Shown: positions 53,969 to 61,349 of the stretch, piece after piece
How the letters are laid out: each line of letters starts with the position of its first letter
Numbering within the stretch: position 1 is the first letter of the stretch
NCBI RefSeq assembly: GCF_003996965.1
Contig: NZ_QWDM01000002.1
Location: 248,001-312,000 of the forward strand
Source of the DNA: Flavobacterium cupreum
GTDB lineage: Bacteria > Bacteroidota > Bacteroidia > Flavobacteriales > Flavobacteriaceae
Direction: 5' to 3'
DNA length: 64,000 nt
Made by a program: the position numbers and the translations under genes
Notes under the pieces: generated by a model
Database searches by the model: none
The model's input: only the letters and a program-made list of their open reading frames with translations
Told to the model about the DNA's origin: nothing

Positions 53969-54112
53969 ATGGCGAAAATTTACTCTAAAAAAGCATTAGC
54001 TTCTAAAAACTTAAAACCAAAAAAAGAAGTCGTTTCTTTTTTATTAAATTATTCACAAGCGTTGACAGTTGTGAAAACAAAGGGTAAAAGTTTTGATATT
54101 ATAGCTAATTAA
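53969..54112 (+). CDS. 47-aa protein downstream of the sigma factor
   Basis: An ATG at 53969 and TAA at 54110-54112 give a clean 47-residue frame starting MAKIYSKKALASKNLKPKKE and continuing VVSFLLNYSQALTVVKTKG, ending SFDIIAN. It has a basic N-terminus and a mixed hydrophobic/polar C-terminal half, with no signal peptide. It lies 50 nt after the sigma gene and about 66 nt before a terminator hairpin, so it is likely the last gene of the same transcript. I recognise no family. It could be a modulator of the sigma factor. The residue pattern (KKALASKNLKPKK) looks real rather than random AT-rich translation. Confidence 0.6.
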   Translation: MAKIYSKKALASKNLKPKKEVVSFLLNYSQALTVVKTKGKSFDIIAN

Positions 54113-54178
54113 ACAGCCCGCTGCTATGGTCGGATGTTTATTTCGAAAGAAAAACCAAATGGTCGTTTTGGTTAAAAG

Positions 54179-54217
54179 CTCACTATTTGTATGCGAATAC
54201 AGATAGTGAGTTTTTTT
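54179..54217 (+). terminator. strong terminator after the 47-aa gene
   Basis: CTCACTAT pairs with ATAGTGAG, and TGTAT with ATACA inside, around GCGA, followed by seven T residues. Confidence 0.9.
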
Positions 54218-54625
54218 ATGCCCTAAAATCAGCTTTAGCGTCAGCTCCCTGCTAATTAAACAAGAATTATAATACATTAAAATAATAAATTAAGATACCG
54301 TCGGTAATTCTTGTGGCTATTTTGTAGTAAATGACTTTGTTTTTTAATTTTTAATGTAAGTTATGGTTTATTTTACCCTGAACGTTATCTTTTAGTTAAA
54401 AAATTGTTTGTATTTTATTTGTCCATTCAGTTTTTAATTTTATTTTAGTTAAAAATAAATTGTTTGTAATAAATAATTAATAAAAACGTATTTATAGTTT
54501 AAATATTGTTAAAATGATATATTTTTTGTACATATGTCCAAGAAGTAGCCAAAGATTCTTAACCCCTTAAAATATTTAATATGATAAAAAACTACACTAA
54601 TTAATTTGTTCAGTTTGATACACTT
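54218..54625. other. 408-nt AT-rich spacer
   Basis: No coding frame of note. It has T- and A-rich runs and likely promoter DNA for the downstream ORFs, but no clean TAnnTTTG at consensus spacing. A short frame from the ATG near 54581 stops after seven codons. Confidence 0.4.
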
Positions 54626-54817
54626 TTGAATCCGCTATCGGAATTAAAAGAAGATGCAATTTTGCTTGAAGAAAAATTCCAGACGCAAATCCTGCCTTGT
54701 CCGGAGTTGAAAATATGTACTCAAATATTGATGTCTTTAAGCTTAGCCTTTTTTGCGAAAATTGCTCAGGAAATAAACACCAAAAACTATTTAACCATCA
54801 AACCTAAGTTCAAATGA
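54626..54817 (+). CDS. possible 63-aa ORF overlapping the TPR gene
   Basis: A frame starting at TTG 54626 (NPLSELKEDAILLEEKFQTQ) runs to TGA at 54815-54817. It overlaps the TPR gene's ATG in the ATGA pattern typical of coupled genes. It contains a hydrophobic stretch (LMSLSLAFFAKIA) and no known domain. The lack of an ATG and the AT-rich setting make it uncertain; it may be a real small protein, the relic of a longer gene, or a chance frame. Confidence 0.35.
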   Translation: MNPLSELKEDAILLEEKFQTQILPCPELKICTQILMSLSLAFFAKIAQEINTKNYLTIKPKFK

Positions 54818-55875
54818 AAATGAAATATATAATACTATCAATAGTATTGATAAATGTTGGCATGCATGCTCAAAATGCACAAATTAAAGAAGCGCAGTCT
54901 ATTTTTGAAAAAGGTAAATCACAGGACGCAATAGCGATTTTGAATAAAACAGAATACCTTATCCTTAACGCCCCCGACGAAGACAAATCCGATTTTTATT
55001 TTCTGAAAGGAAATGTTTTAAAAGATCTGGCTACCAAAGATATAGATGCGGCAAATAATTTTACTTTAGCTTCACAAGCCTATCAGGATGTGATGTTATA
55101 CGAAAATGAATCCGGGAAATATAAATCCAGTGTAAAAGCCGGTGCAGCCTTAAAGCAGATGAAATCCAGTCTGGTTAATGGCGCGATGAATGATTTTAAG
55201 GCCGGCAAGTTTAAAGAAAGTGCGGAAAAGAGCTTTAAGGTGTATCTGTTTGATAAAAAGGACACACTGAATTTATACAACGCAGCTGCAGCCTCTATAA
55301 ATGCAGAAGATTATGATTCGGCAATTAAATATTACGAGCAGTTAAAGAAAATCAACTTTTCGGGAAAAGGAATTGTTTATTATGCGACGAATAAAAAAAC
55401 AAAAGAAGAAGATACCTTTATTTCACCAAAAGCCAGACAATCAGCTATTGATGCCGGGCTTTATGAGAAACCAAGAACAGAATCTGTTCCTTCAAAAAAG
55501 ATAGAGGTCAATAAAAACCTGGCTTATTCGTATCTGGAGAAAAAAGATTTTGTGAAATCAGAAGCCACCTATAATAGTATTTTGGAAATTGATCCTAACT
55601 GTGTTGATGCCTACGTTAATCTGGCATACTTAAAACTGGAATTAAAAAAGGCTTTGGCCGAAGAAATTTCTGCTTTAGGAACCACTCCAAAAGAAATGCA
55701 GCAATACGATAAATTAAATGCTAAAAAAGATGATATTACCAGAAGTGCTATTCCTTATCTTAAAAAAGCACTTCTTATTGAACCTAAAAATGAATCCGTT
55801 GCAAAGACACTTTTAGGCGTTTACAGATCACTTGATATGACAGCGGAATATAATTCCTTAAAAGCCGGAATGTAG
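54814..55875 (+). CDS. secreted TPR-repeat protein
   Basis: The 353-aa protein has a signal peptide ending MHAQ (MKMKYIILSIVLINVGMHAQ; the second Met at 54820 is equally possible). It then has tetratricopeptide repeats across its length, with helix pairs such as QAYQDVMLYENESGKYKSSV, DAYVNLAYLKLELKKAL and IPYLKKALLIEPKNESVAKT. TPR proteins scaffold protein complexes. It should be periplasmic, with no clue to its partner. The region after the stop codon contains CTTTGCGCCTTTGC-type repeat words. Confidence 0.85.
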   Translation: MKMKYIILSIVLINVGMHAQNAQIKEAQSIFEKGKSQDAIAILNKTEYLILNAPDEDKSDFYFLKGNVLKDLATKDIDAANNFTLASQAYQDVMLYENESGKYKSSVKAGAALKQMKSSLVNGAMNDFKAGKFKESAEKSFKVYLFDKKDTLNLYNAAAASINAEDYDSAIKYYEQLKKINFSGKGIVYYATNKKTKEEDTFISPKARQSAIDAGLYEKPRTESVPSKKIEVNKNLAYSYLEKKDFVKSEATYNSILEIDPNCVDAYVNLAYLKLELKKALAEEISALGTTPKEMQQYDKLNAKKDDITRSAIPYLKKALLIEPKNESVAKTLLGVYRSLDMTAEYNSLKAGM

Positions 55876-55935
55876 GTTGTTGAGGTTATAAAGTTATAAG
55901 GTTACAAAGTTACAAAGGTGCAAAGGTTTCTTTGC
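55876..55935. repeat. TTACAAAG/CAAAGGTGCAAAGG repeat words
   Basis: GTTATAAAGTTATAAGGTTACAAAGTTACAAAGG is a run of degenerate 9-11-nt direct repeats, followed by GCAAAGGTTTCTTTGCGCCTTTGC, an imperfect palindrome. It shares vocabulary with 13583-13602 and 57421-57545. Confidence 0.5.
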
Positions 55936-56009
55936 GCCTTTGCTTATTATAAAGACAATTATATAAAGCGTAATGAAAATTCTTTAGCAATTAATTTCTT
56001 TTTTAGGAA

Positions 56010-56663
56010 TTACTTCAGCTTACTCATTTCATCGATAATGGATTTCTTTCCAATCGTTCTTGTAATAATATCTTTTTCCAGACTCCAGCCACGGGCAGGA
56101 GAATATTCACGGCCATACCAGATAATTTGTAAATGCAGGTCATTCCATAAATCCCTTGGAAACAATCTTTTGGCATCTTTTTCTGTTTGTATCACATTTT
56201 TTCCATTCGAAAGATTCCATCTGTACATCAGTCGGTGAATGTGTGTATCAACCGGAAAAGCCGGAACCCCAAAAGCCTGCGACATCACAACGCTTGCGGT
56301 TTTATGTCCAACAGCAGGTAATTCCTCAAGTTCCTCAAAACTCTGCGGTACTTTTCCTTCATGTTTATCAATAAGAATATGCGATAAACCATAGATTCCC
56401 TTAGATTTCATCGGAGACAGTCCGCAAGGGCGAATAATTTCCTTAATTTCTTCCACTGACATTTTTATCATATCATACGGATTATCAGCCTTCGCAAAAA
56501 GGATAGGCGTAATTTGATTCACACGCACATCGGTACATTGTGCCGATAATAAAACAGCAATCAATAAGGTATAAGGGTCTTTGTGATCAAGAGGGACAGG
56601 TATAGTAGGGTAGAGTTCTTTTAACGTATTTATAACAAATTGTACGCGGGCTTCTTTATTCAT
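56010..56663 (-). CDS. nth: endonuclease III, without iron-sulfur cysteines
   Basis: The 217-aa base-excision-repair glycosylase/AP lyase removes oxidised pyrimidines. The HhH-GPD motif is LPAVGHKTASVVMSQAFG, with catalytic K121 and D139 (VDTHIHR), so catalysis should be possible. In E. coli Nth a 4Fe-4S cluster is bound by four Cys near the C-terminus. Here that region (REYSPARGWSLEKDIITRTI) has no Cys; the only cysteines are C43 and C80. This cluster-less form appears to be a lineage variant of Bacteroidota. The gene stands alone. Confidence 0.95.
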   Translation of the reverse strand: MNKEARVQFVINTLKELYPTIPVPLDHKDPYTLLIAVLLSAQCTDVRVNQITPILFAKADNPYDMIKMSVEEIKEIIRPCGLSPMKSKGIYGLSHILIDKHEGKVPQSFEELEELPAVGHKTASVVMSQAFGVPAFPVDTHIHRLMYRWNLSNGKNVIQTEKDAKRLFPRDLWNDLHLQIIWYGREYSPARGWSLEKDIITRTIGKKSIIDEMSKLK

Positions 56664-56700
56664 TTCCGTATTTTTAATCCTGTAAAAATAATGAATTATA

Positions 56701-56904
56701 AGTTAAAAGCAGGAAGTTGTGAGTAATGTGTTGTGGGTTATGAGTTGTGAGTTGTGAGTTATAAGTTATAAGTTATAAGTTATGAGTTACACGTTACAAG
56801 TTATGCGTTTCAAATATAAATCCAAAAACAAATCTATACTCTTTACTCTATATTCTACACTCTATATTCTATATTCTTTACTCTAAAATCTAAAATTCAA
56901 AATA
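56701..56904. repeat. tandem AGTTATAAGTT / CTATATTCTA tracts
   Basis: From about 56715 to 56805, words AGTTGTGAGTT, GAGTTATAAGTTATAAGTTA and GTTATGAGTT repeat with 7-10-nt period. From about 56832 to 56900 a pyrimidine-rich run (CTATATTCTACACTCTATATTC, TCTAAAATCTAAAATTC) follows. It is noncoding and borders the start of bcp. A related run is at 62003-62055. Confidence 0.6.
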
Positions 56905-56905
56905 A

Positions 56906-57358
56906 ATGACAACATTAAAAAAAGGCGACAAAGCCCCGCAGTTTTCAGGAACAGACCAGGACGGAAAAGTACATACACTGGAAGATTACGCCGGAAAAAA
57001 ACTGGTTGTTTTCTTTTATCCAAAAGCAAGTACACCGGGTTGTACAGCAGAGGCATGTGACTTACGAGATAATTTTGAGCGTTTTAAAGCAAATAACTAT
57101 GAACTTCTGGGTGTAAGTGCCGACAGTCAGAAAGCACAGGGAAAATTCAAAGATAAATACGAATTCCCTTTCCCGTTAATTGCCGACGAGGACAAATCAG
57201 TAATCAATGCATTCGGCGTCTGGGGGCCTAAAAAATTCATGGGAAAAGAATATGACGGAATCCACAGAACCACTTTTGTAATTGACGAAAACGGAATCAT
57301 AGACGAAGTAATCGAAAAAGTAAAAACAAAAGAACACGCAGCACAGATTTTGAAGTAG
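56906..57358 (+). CDS. bcp: thiol peroxidase (Bcp/PrxQ-type peroxiredoxin)
   Basis: The 150-aa cytosolic peroxiredoxin reduces hydroperoxides with thioredoxin as the electron donor. The peroxidatic Cys is C46 in ASTPGCTAEACDLRD and the resolving Cys C51 lies five residues later, as in 2-Cys PrxQ/Bcp. The C-terminal part has FGVWGPKKFMGKEYDGIHRTTFVI. Start and length are standard. A nested palindrome follows within 3 nt of the stop codon. Confidence 0.96.
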   Translation: MTTLKKGDKAPQFSGTDQDGKVHTLEDYAGKKLVVFFYPKASTPGCTAEACDLRDNFERFKANNYELLGVSADSQKAQGKFKDKYEFPFPLIADEDKSVINAFGVWGPKKFMGKEYDGIHRTTFVIDENGIIDEVIEKVKTKEHAAQILK

Positions 57359-57360
57359 TT

Positions 57361-57590
57361 TTTTTGTTTCAGGTTTAAAGTTTCAAGTTTCAGGTTTCAA
57401 GTTTTATCCTGAAGTGTAAATTTTAACCGCAAGGCACACTAAGAAACCGCAAAGTTCGCAAAGCTTGATCAACCATATAGCTTTGCGAACTTTGCGTATT
57501 TAAATACCTTCTAAGAAACTTGCGTGCTTTGCGGTAAAATCTTACTTACTTCAGAACCTGGAACTTGAAACTTTAAACCTGAAACAAAAA
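57361..57590. repeat. about 230-nt nested inverted repeat
   Basis: Outer arms 57361-57394 and 57557-57590 are complementary over 34 nt with one mismatch (AGTTTCAAGTTTCAGG / CCTGGAACTTGAAACT). A middle part pairs imperfectly (ATTTTAACCGCAAGGCAC against GTGCTTTGCGGTAAAAT). The inner arms 57448-57465 and 57479-57496 match perfectly over 18 nt (CGCAAAGTTCGCAAAGCT), leaving a 13-nt loop. The region lies between convergent genes and is not coding. Confidence 0.85.
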
Positions 57591-57613
57591 AAGCCCCAAA
57601 CAAGGGCTTTTTG
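57586..57613. terminator. bidirectional terminator
   Basis: AAAAAGCCC pairs with GGGCTTTTT around CAAACAA. It lies immediately before the stop codon of the minus-strand gene and just after the nested palindrome. Confidence 0.88.
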
Positions 57614-57615
57614 AA

Positions 57616-59076
57616 TTAAGTATTTTGTTCTAATTCTTTTTCCGGATGATAGCCGAAAAGGTGGTGTTCTTTTATGATTTCTGCAACTCCGGAAGGCAGC
57701 ATAGGTTCCCAGCCTGATTTTCCCTGACTGATCATTTTCAGGACTTCACGTGAGAATACATTTAATATTTCGTGGTTATAATCTACAATGTCGACTACTT
57801 TTCCATTGAACTTAAAGAATTTATATAATTCTTTCATTCTAGGATGTACTTTTAGATTTTCGGAAGTAATAATTTCTCCATTTTCACCCAGCATCGGATA
57901 CAAAAAGACCTTCATATCGCGGTAGAATAATTTTCCGAAAGCTTCCAGGATGCCACCACTCAGGTGACGGTAATATTTCTCGTCAAAAATATCAATTAAG
58001 TTATTTACTCCCATTGCCAATCCCATTCTGGCTTTGGTATAATTGGCAAAATATTCTACTACTTTATAATATTCCTGGAAATTAGAAATCATAACCGTTT
58101 GCCCTAACGAACAAAGCAATTCTGCCCTGTCCATGAAATCACGTTCATCAATTTCCCCGTCAGAACGTAAATTGGAAAGAGTAATTTCAAAAACGACTAA
58201 AGTATTGTCTTTTTCAACCTTGTTTTCATCAAGAAACATTTTTAATGATTTCTCGTACATGTCAAGGTTTACATTCGTAACTGGACGAAAACTTCCTCGG
58301 AAAGCAAGCAGATTTTTTTTGTATAAAACAGCAGCCGGTAGAACATTTTTCCCTTCAGGGTTAAACATTACGGCATCTGTCATTCCGTTTTTAACCAGTT
58401 GCAAACTCATCAGACGATTATCAACATCTGCAAAACGAGGTCCTGAGAAGTTAATGGTGTCAATTTCAAGCTGGTCTTTGTCTAAGTGATCGTATAAGTA
58501 ACGAAGTAATCGTTTTGGATCGTTGTATTTGTAAAAAGCGCCGTAAATTAGGTTTACACCTAAAATCCCGAGTGTTTCCTGTTGCAGTCTTGCGTCAGTC
58601 TCTTTAAAACGAATGTGAAGAATAATTTCGTTGTAAGCTTCGTCCGGTTCTATCTGGTATCGGATTCCAACCCAGCCGTGACCTTTAAATTGTTTTGCAA
58701 AATCTATAGTAGCAACAGTATTGGCGTAGCTAAAGAAAAGTTTGTTGGGGTGTTTTTCGCGGCTCAGACGTTCTTCGATAAGTTCGCCTTCGAAAGTTAA
58801 CATCTTTTTAAGCCTGTTTTCTGTTACGTATCTTCCGTCGCCTTCAATTCCGTAAACAGCATCACTAAAATCTTTGTCATAGGCAGACATCGCTTTTGCA
58901 ATTGTTCCCGATGAACCTCCGGATCTGAAAAAATGCCTGACCGTTTCCTGTCCGGCGCCGATTTCAGCAAATGTTCCGTAAATATTCTCGTTTAAATTAA
59001 TGCGTAACGCTTTGTCTTTTATAGAAGGAATCTGTTCGATGACCTTGTCACCTTTGAGTTTTATTTCTGTACCCAT
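57616..59076 (-). CDS. conserved protein of unknown function (486 aa)
   Basis: The 486-aa protein has no signal peptide and no obvious membrane segment. A highly conserved block lies near the N-terminus (INLNENIYGTFAEIGAGQET, then FFRSGGSSGTIAKAMSAYDK), followed by YGIEGDGRYVTENRLKKML and GPRFADVDNRLMSLQLVKN. I recall near-identical proteins across many phyla carrying inconsistent labels, including 'nicotinate-nucleotide adenylyltransferase' and 'TonB-dependent receptor'. The sequence supports neither: there is no barrel, plug or HxGH motif. A cytoplasmic enzyme or binding protein is likely. It is divergent from the MBL hydrolase gene. Confidence 0.75.
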   Translation of the reverse strand: MGTEIKLKGDKVIEQIPSIKDKALRINLNENIYGTFAEIGAGQETVRHFFRSGGSSGTIAKAMSAYDKDFSDAVYGIEGDGRYVTENRLKKMLTFEGELIEERLSREKHPNKLFFSYANTVATIDFAKQFKGHGWVGIRYQIEPDEAYNEIILHIRFKETDARLQQETLGILGVNLIYGAFYKYNDPKRLLRYLYDHLDKDQLEIDTINFSGPRFADVDNRLMSLQLVKNGMTDAVMFNPEGKNVLPAAVLYKKNLLAFRGSFRPVTNVNLDMYEKSLKMFLDENKVEKDNTLVVFEITLSNLRSDGEIDERDFMDRAELLCSLGQTVMISNFQEYYKVVEYFANYTKARMGLAMGVNNLIDIFDEKYYRHLSGGILEAFGKLFYRDMKVFLYPMLGENGEIITSENLKVHPRMKELYKFFKFNGKVVDIVDYNHEILNVFSREVLKMISQGKSGWEPMLPSGVAEIIKEHHLFGYHPEKELEQNT

Positions 59077-59098
59077 TTTATTTTAAATAGATTTGTTA

Positions 59099-59106
59099 CA
59101 AAGTTA
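59099..59106 (-). promoter_or_regulatory. -7 promoter box for the 486-aa protein gene
   Basis: On the minus strand TAACTTTG lies 22 nt before the ATG at 59076. With the box at 59141-59148 it forms a compact divergent promoter pair. Confidence 0.6.
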
Positions 59107-59140
59107 GCAAATTAGGCTTCTAATGAAAGAGAAATAATCC

Positions 59141-59148
59141 TATTTTTG
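59141..59148 (+). promoter_or_regulatory. -7 promoter box for the MBL-fold gene
   Basis: TATTTTTG lies 18 nt before the TTG start at 59167. It fits TAnnTTTG and implies a leader of only about 10 nt. Confidence 0.6.
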
Positions 59149-59166
59149 TAAAAAAATTAAGTTCAA

Positions 59167-59931
59167 TTGAAGATCTATTTTTTAGGTACTGGTACTTCTC
59201 AAGGCATCCCAATTATTGGGGTCGACCATCCTGTTTGTAATAGCACTGATGCTAAGGACAAAAGGCTCCGCGTGTCCATCTGGATCACGTGGGACACGCA
59301 TTCATATGTCATAGATTGCGGGCCTGATTTCAGGCAGCAGATGCTTTCCTGCGGATGCCGGAAACTGGATGCTATCTTATTCACCCATGAACATGCCGAT
59401 CATACGGCAGGTTTAGACGATATCCGCCCTTTTAATTTCAGGCAGGGTGAAATTCCTGTTTATGCACATCAGCGCGTAATAGACAATCTCAGACGGCGTT
59501 TTGAATATGTTTTCGAAACCGTCAACAAATATCCGGGTGCTCCAAGCGTAAAAACTATCGAAGTTAAAAACGATGAACCTTTTGCTATTGGTGATAAAAC
59601 AGCAATTCCGGTAAATGTAATGCATGGCGACTTGCAGGTTTTCGGATATCGAATTGATGATTTTGCATATCTCACAGACGTGAAAACCATTCACGAAACC
59701 GAAGTTAAAAAGCTGAAGAACCTGAAAGTTTTGGTTGTCAACGCTTTGCGTGTAGAACCTCATGATACCCACTTCAACTTGCAGGAAGCTCTCGATTTTA
59801 TTGATTTGGTAAAACCTGAAGTAGCCTATTTAACACACATCAGCCATGTGTTGGGCTTTCACGAAGAAGTGCAGCGACAGCTTCCTGAAAATGTTTTTCT
59901 GGCTTACGATAATTTAGAAATTACAATTTAA
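59167..59931 (+). CDS. MBL-fold metallohydrolase (PhnP-like)
   Basis: The 254-aa protein has the metallo-beta-lactamase fold with FLGTGTSQGIPIIGVDHPVC at the start and the dinuclear metal motif THEHADHTAGLDD. Further ligands are in the MHGD region and THISHVLG near the end. This is the PhnP/'Lipoate-protein-ligase-B-neighbour' type of small phosphodiesterase, and the exact substrate is unknown. The start is TTG at 59167, since the first conserved residues (KIYFLGTGTSQG) directly follow it. The next gene starts 13 nt downstream, so the two are probably an operon. Confidence 0.92.
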   Translation: MKIYFLGTGTSQGIPIIGVDHPVCNSTDAKDKRLRVSIWITWDTHSYVIDCGPDFRQQMLSCGCRKLDAILFTHEHADHTAGLDDIRPFNFRQGEIPVYAHQRVIDNLRRRFEYVFETVNKYPGAPSVKTIEVKNDEPFAIGDKTAIPVNVMHGDLQVFGYRIDDFAYLTDVKTIHETEVKKLKNLKVLVVNALRVEPHDTHFNLQEALDFIDLVKPEVAYLTHISHVLGFHEEVQRQLPENVFLAYDNLEITI

Positions 59932-59944
59932 TTATATTCCAAAA

Positions 59945-60448
59945 ATGAAAAAATCCTTAATGCTTTATCTTTTTATCCTTGCGATATTAATGAATGTTTT
60001 TACCTATATGTTTTACAGCCGCGAAGTGAAATTCGGGCAGGAAAGATATGCTAAAACAACCAAAAAGCTAAGAGACAGCATAAATCTGGTAACGACAAAA
60101 CTGACAGAGGCGAATTATTTTTCCCTTGAAAACAACGAAAATGCGCAAAACTATTTTGATAACAGCGCTTCCGGTGGAAAAGTTATTCTTTACGAAAAAC
60201 TCATTCCGGTGGTAACCGAAAAATTACTGGACTATAATTCCAATCCAAGCGGAAATCCGTACACAGGACAGGACAAAATTGAAGGTAAAAAATTCATCAT
60301 CAATAAAGTTAAAATACTCAACCACAGATGGATTGTTGCAGATTATAGCAATGGCGAATATTGGGGAGAAGTGTTATTGAAATACTTTGTTGCCGATGAT
60401 GAGAGCATTAGTTTTGAAGTAAACCAGTCATTGCTGTACCAGAAATAA
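59945..60448 (+). CDS. membrane-anchored protein of unknown function
   Basis: The 167-aa protein has an N-terminal hydrophobic anchor (SLMLYLFILAILMNVFTYMF), an amphipathic helix (about 30-65) and a small C-terminal domain with hydrophobic strands (KFIINKVKILNHRWIVADYS, then YWGEVLLKYFV). No family is recognised, though the context 13 nt after an MBL-fold gene is typical of Flavobacteria. It should be inner-membrane anchored with its domain in the periplasm. A palindromic repeat follows the stop codon. Confidence 0.78.
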   Translation: MKKSLMLYLFILAILMNVFTYMFYSREVKFGQERYAKTTKKLRDSINLVTTKLTEANYFSLENNENAQNYFDNSASGGKVILYEKLIPVVTEKLLDYNSNPSGNPYTGQDKIEGKKFIINKVKILNHRWIVADYSNGEYWGEVLLKYFVADDESISFEVNQSLLYQK

Positions 60449-60460
60449 AGTTTACAGTTT

Positions 60461-60515
60461 TCAGTCTCAGTTTTCAGTCTGAATACTGAGACTAAGAATT
60501 AGGGTTGCGACTGAA
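60461..60515. repeat. AGTCTCAG palindromic repeat, copy 3
   Basis: AGTCTCAGT (60462-60470) is perfectly inverted at 60484-60492 (ACTGAGACT), with CTGAATACTGAG in common with the copies at 17497-17556 and 29289-29352. TTGCGACTGAAAC follows. Noncoding, between convergent genes. Confidence 0.7.
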
Positions 60516-60552
60516 ACGGAAGACTACAATTATATAGAATTTTTTATTTTTC

Positions 60553-61278
60553 CTAACTGTATTCAAGTATATAGACAATGTCTTTAGATTTATCTAAAAG
60601 AGCTAATATAGTGCCTCCTCTAATTATTGATAAGAATCTTTCTGCATGAATTCCTAAAACATACATTTCTTCATTTATGTCATAATTATTTTCTAAGTTA
60701 TATTCTAAATTAAGAAAGAATTCATCTAAAATTGATAATCCATCATTAAGAAGTACTGAATCAGTATTTTTGCCATAATTTTCCGTTACAACTGAAATAT
60801 GATTGTGTTTTCCATATTTTTCATAATAATATTTTGTAAACTCAAAACTATAAAATTGTGCATAATATTCCGCATCTGAAAAGTCATTAAATTTTGAGAC
60901 TTTTTCCAGCTCAAGTTTAATATCTTCTAAATATTTAGAAACACCTCTTTTATTTTTTAAATATGAATCTTTATTAGCCATAAAGTCTTTTTCTAAAAAA
61001 TGATATAGGTCCGGTACTTTATCAAACTCTTTAAAGACTTCTAAACTTCCTAAAAAATCATAAGTACCATTGTCATACTTAAAGCCAAAAAAATAAGATT
61101 CAGAATATTTTATATTTTTTTCACAAACGAGTCCATCACTTCCAATTATATGGATATTATAAATTTTATTGGAAATTGATGTAGTTACAGTTAGGAGAGG
61201 TTTAAAATACATGCCCAATTCTGTATCGCTAAAGACATCTTCTATTTTAGGATATAATATTATTTTATTAGAATTCAT
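60553..61278 (-). CDS. AT-rich orphan gene, protein of unknown function
   Basis: The 241-aa protein has no signal peptide, membrane helix or known domain. It is rich in Asn, Lys, Tyr, Phe and Asp (YYAQFYSFEFTKYYYEKYGK, LNLEYNLENNYDINEEMYVL). By eye its DNA is more AT-rich than the neighbours and favours ATA, AAT and TTA codons. It interrupts a run of conserved genes and has no operon partner. Such genes often arrive by transfer and include immunity-type proteins; that idea is unproven, and no toxin gene is adjacent. Start ATG at 61278 is the only good one. Confidence 0.7.
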   Translation of the reverse strand: MNSNKIILYPKIEDVFSDTELGMYFKPLLTVTTSISNKIYNIHIIGSDGLVCEKNIKYSESYFFGFKYDNGTYDFLGSLEVFKEFDKVPDLYHFLEKDFMANKDSYLKNKRGVSKYLEDIKLELEKVSKFNDFSDAEYYAQFYSFEFTKYYYEKYGKHNHISVVTENYGKNTDSVLLNDGLSILDEFFLNLEYNLENNYDINEEMYVLGIHAERFLSIIRGGTILALLDKSKDIVYILEYS

Positions 61279-61349
61279 TACATTTAATTATTGTAAATTA
61301 AAAAATGTAAAATTACTAAAAATGTAGTTTTAATCCTATAATAAAAATA

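Noticed and set aside
56715..56805. CRISPR-like direct repeats
   Set aside because: Units are 7-10 nt, degenerate and without spacers of regular length; there are no cas genes.
57616..59076. Label as nicotinate-nucleotide adenylyltransferase or TonB receptor
   Set aside because: No HxGH nucleotidyltransferase motif, signal peptide, plug or barrel is present.
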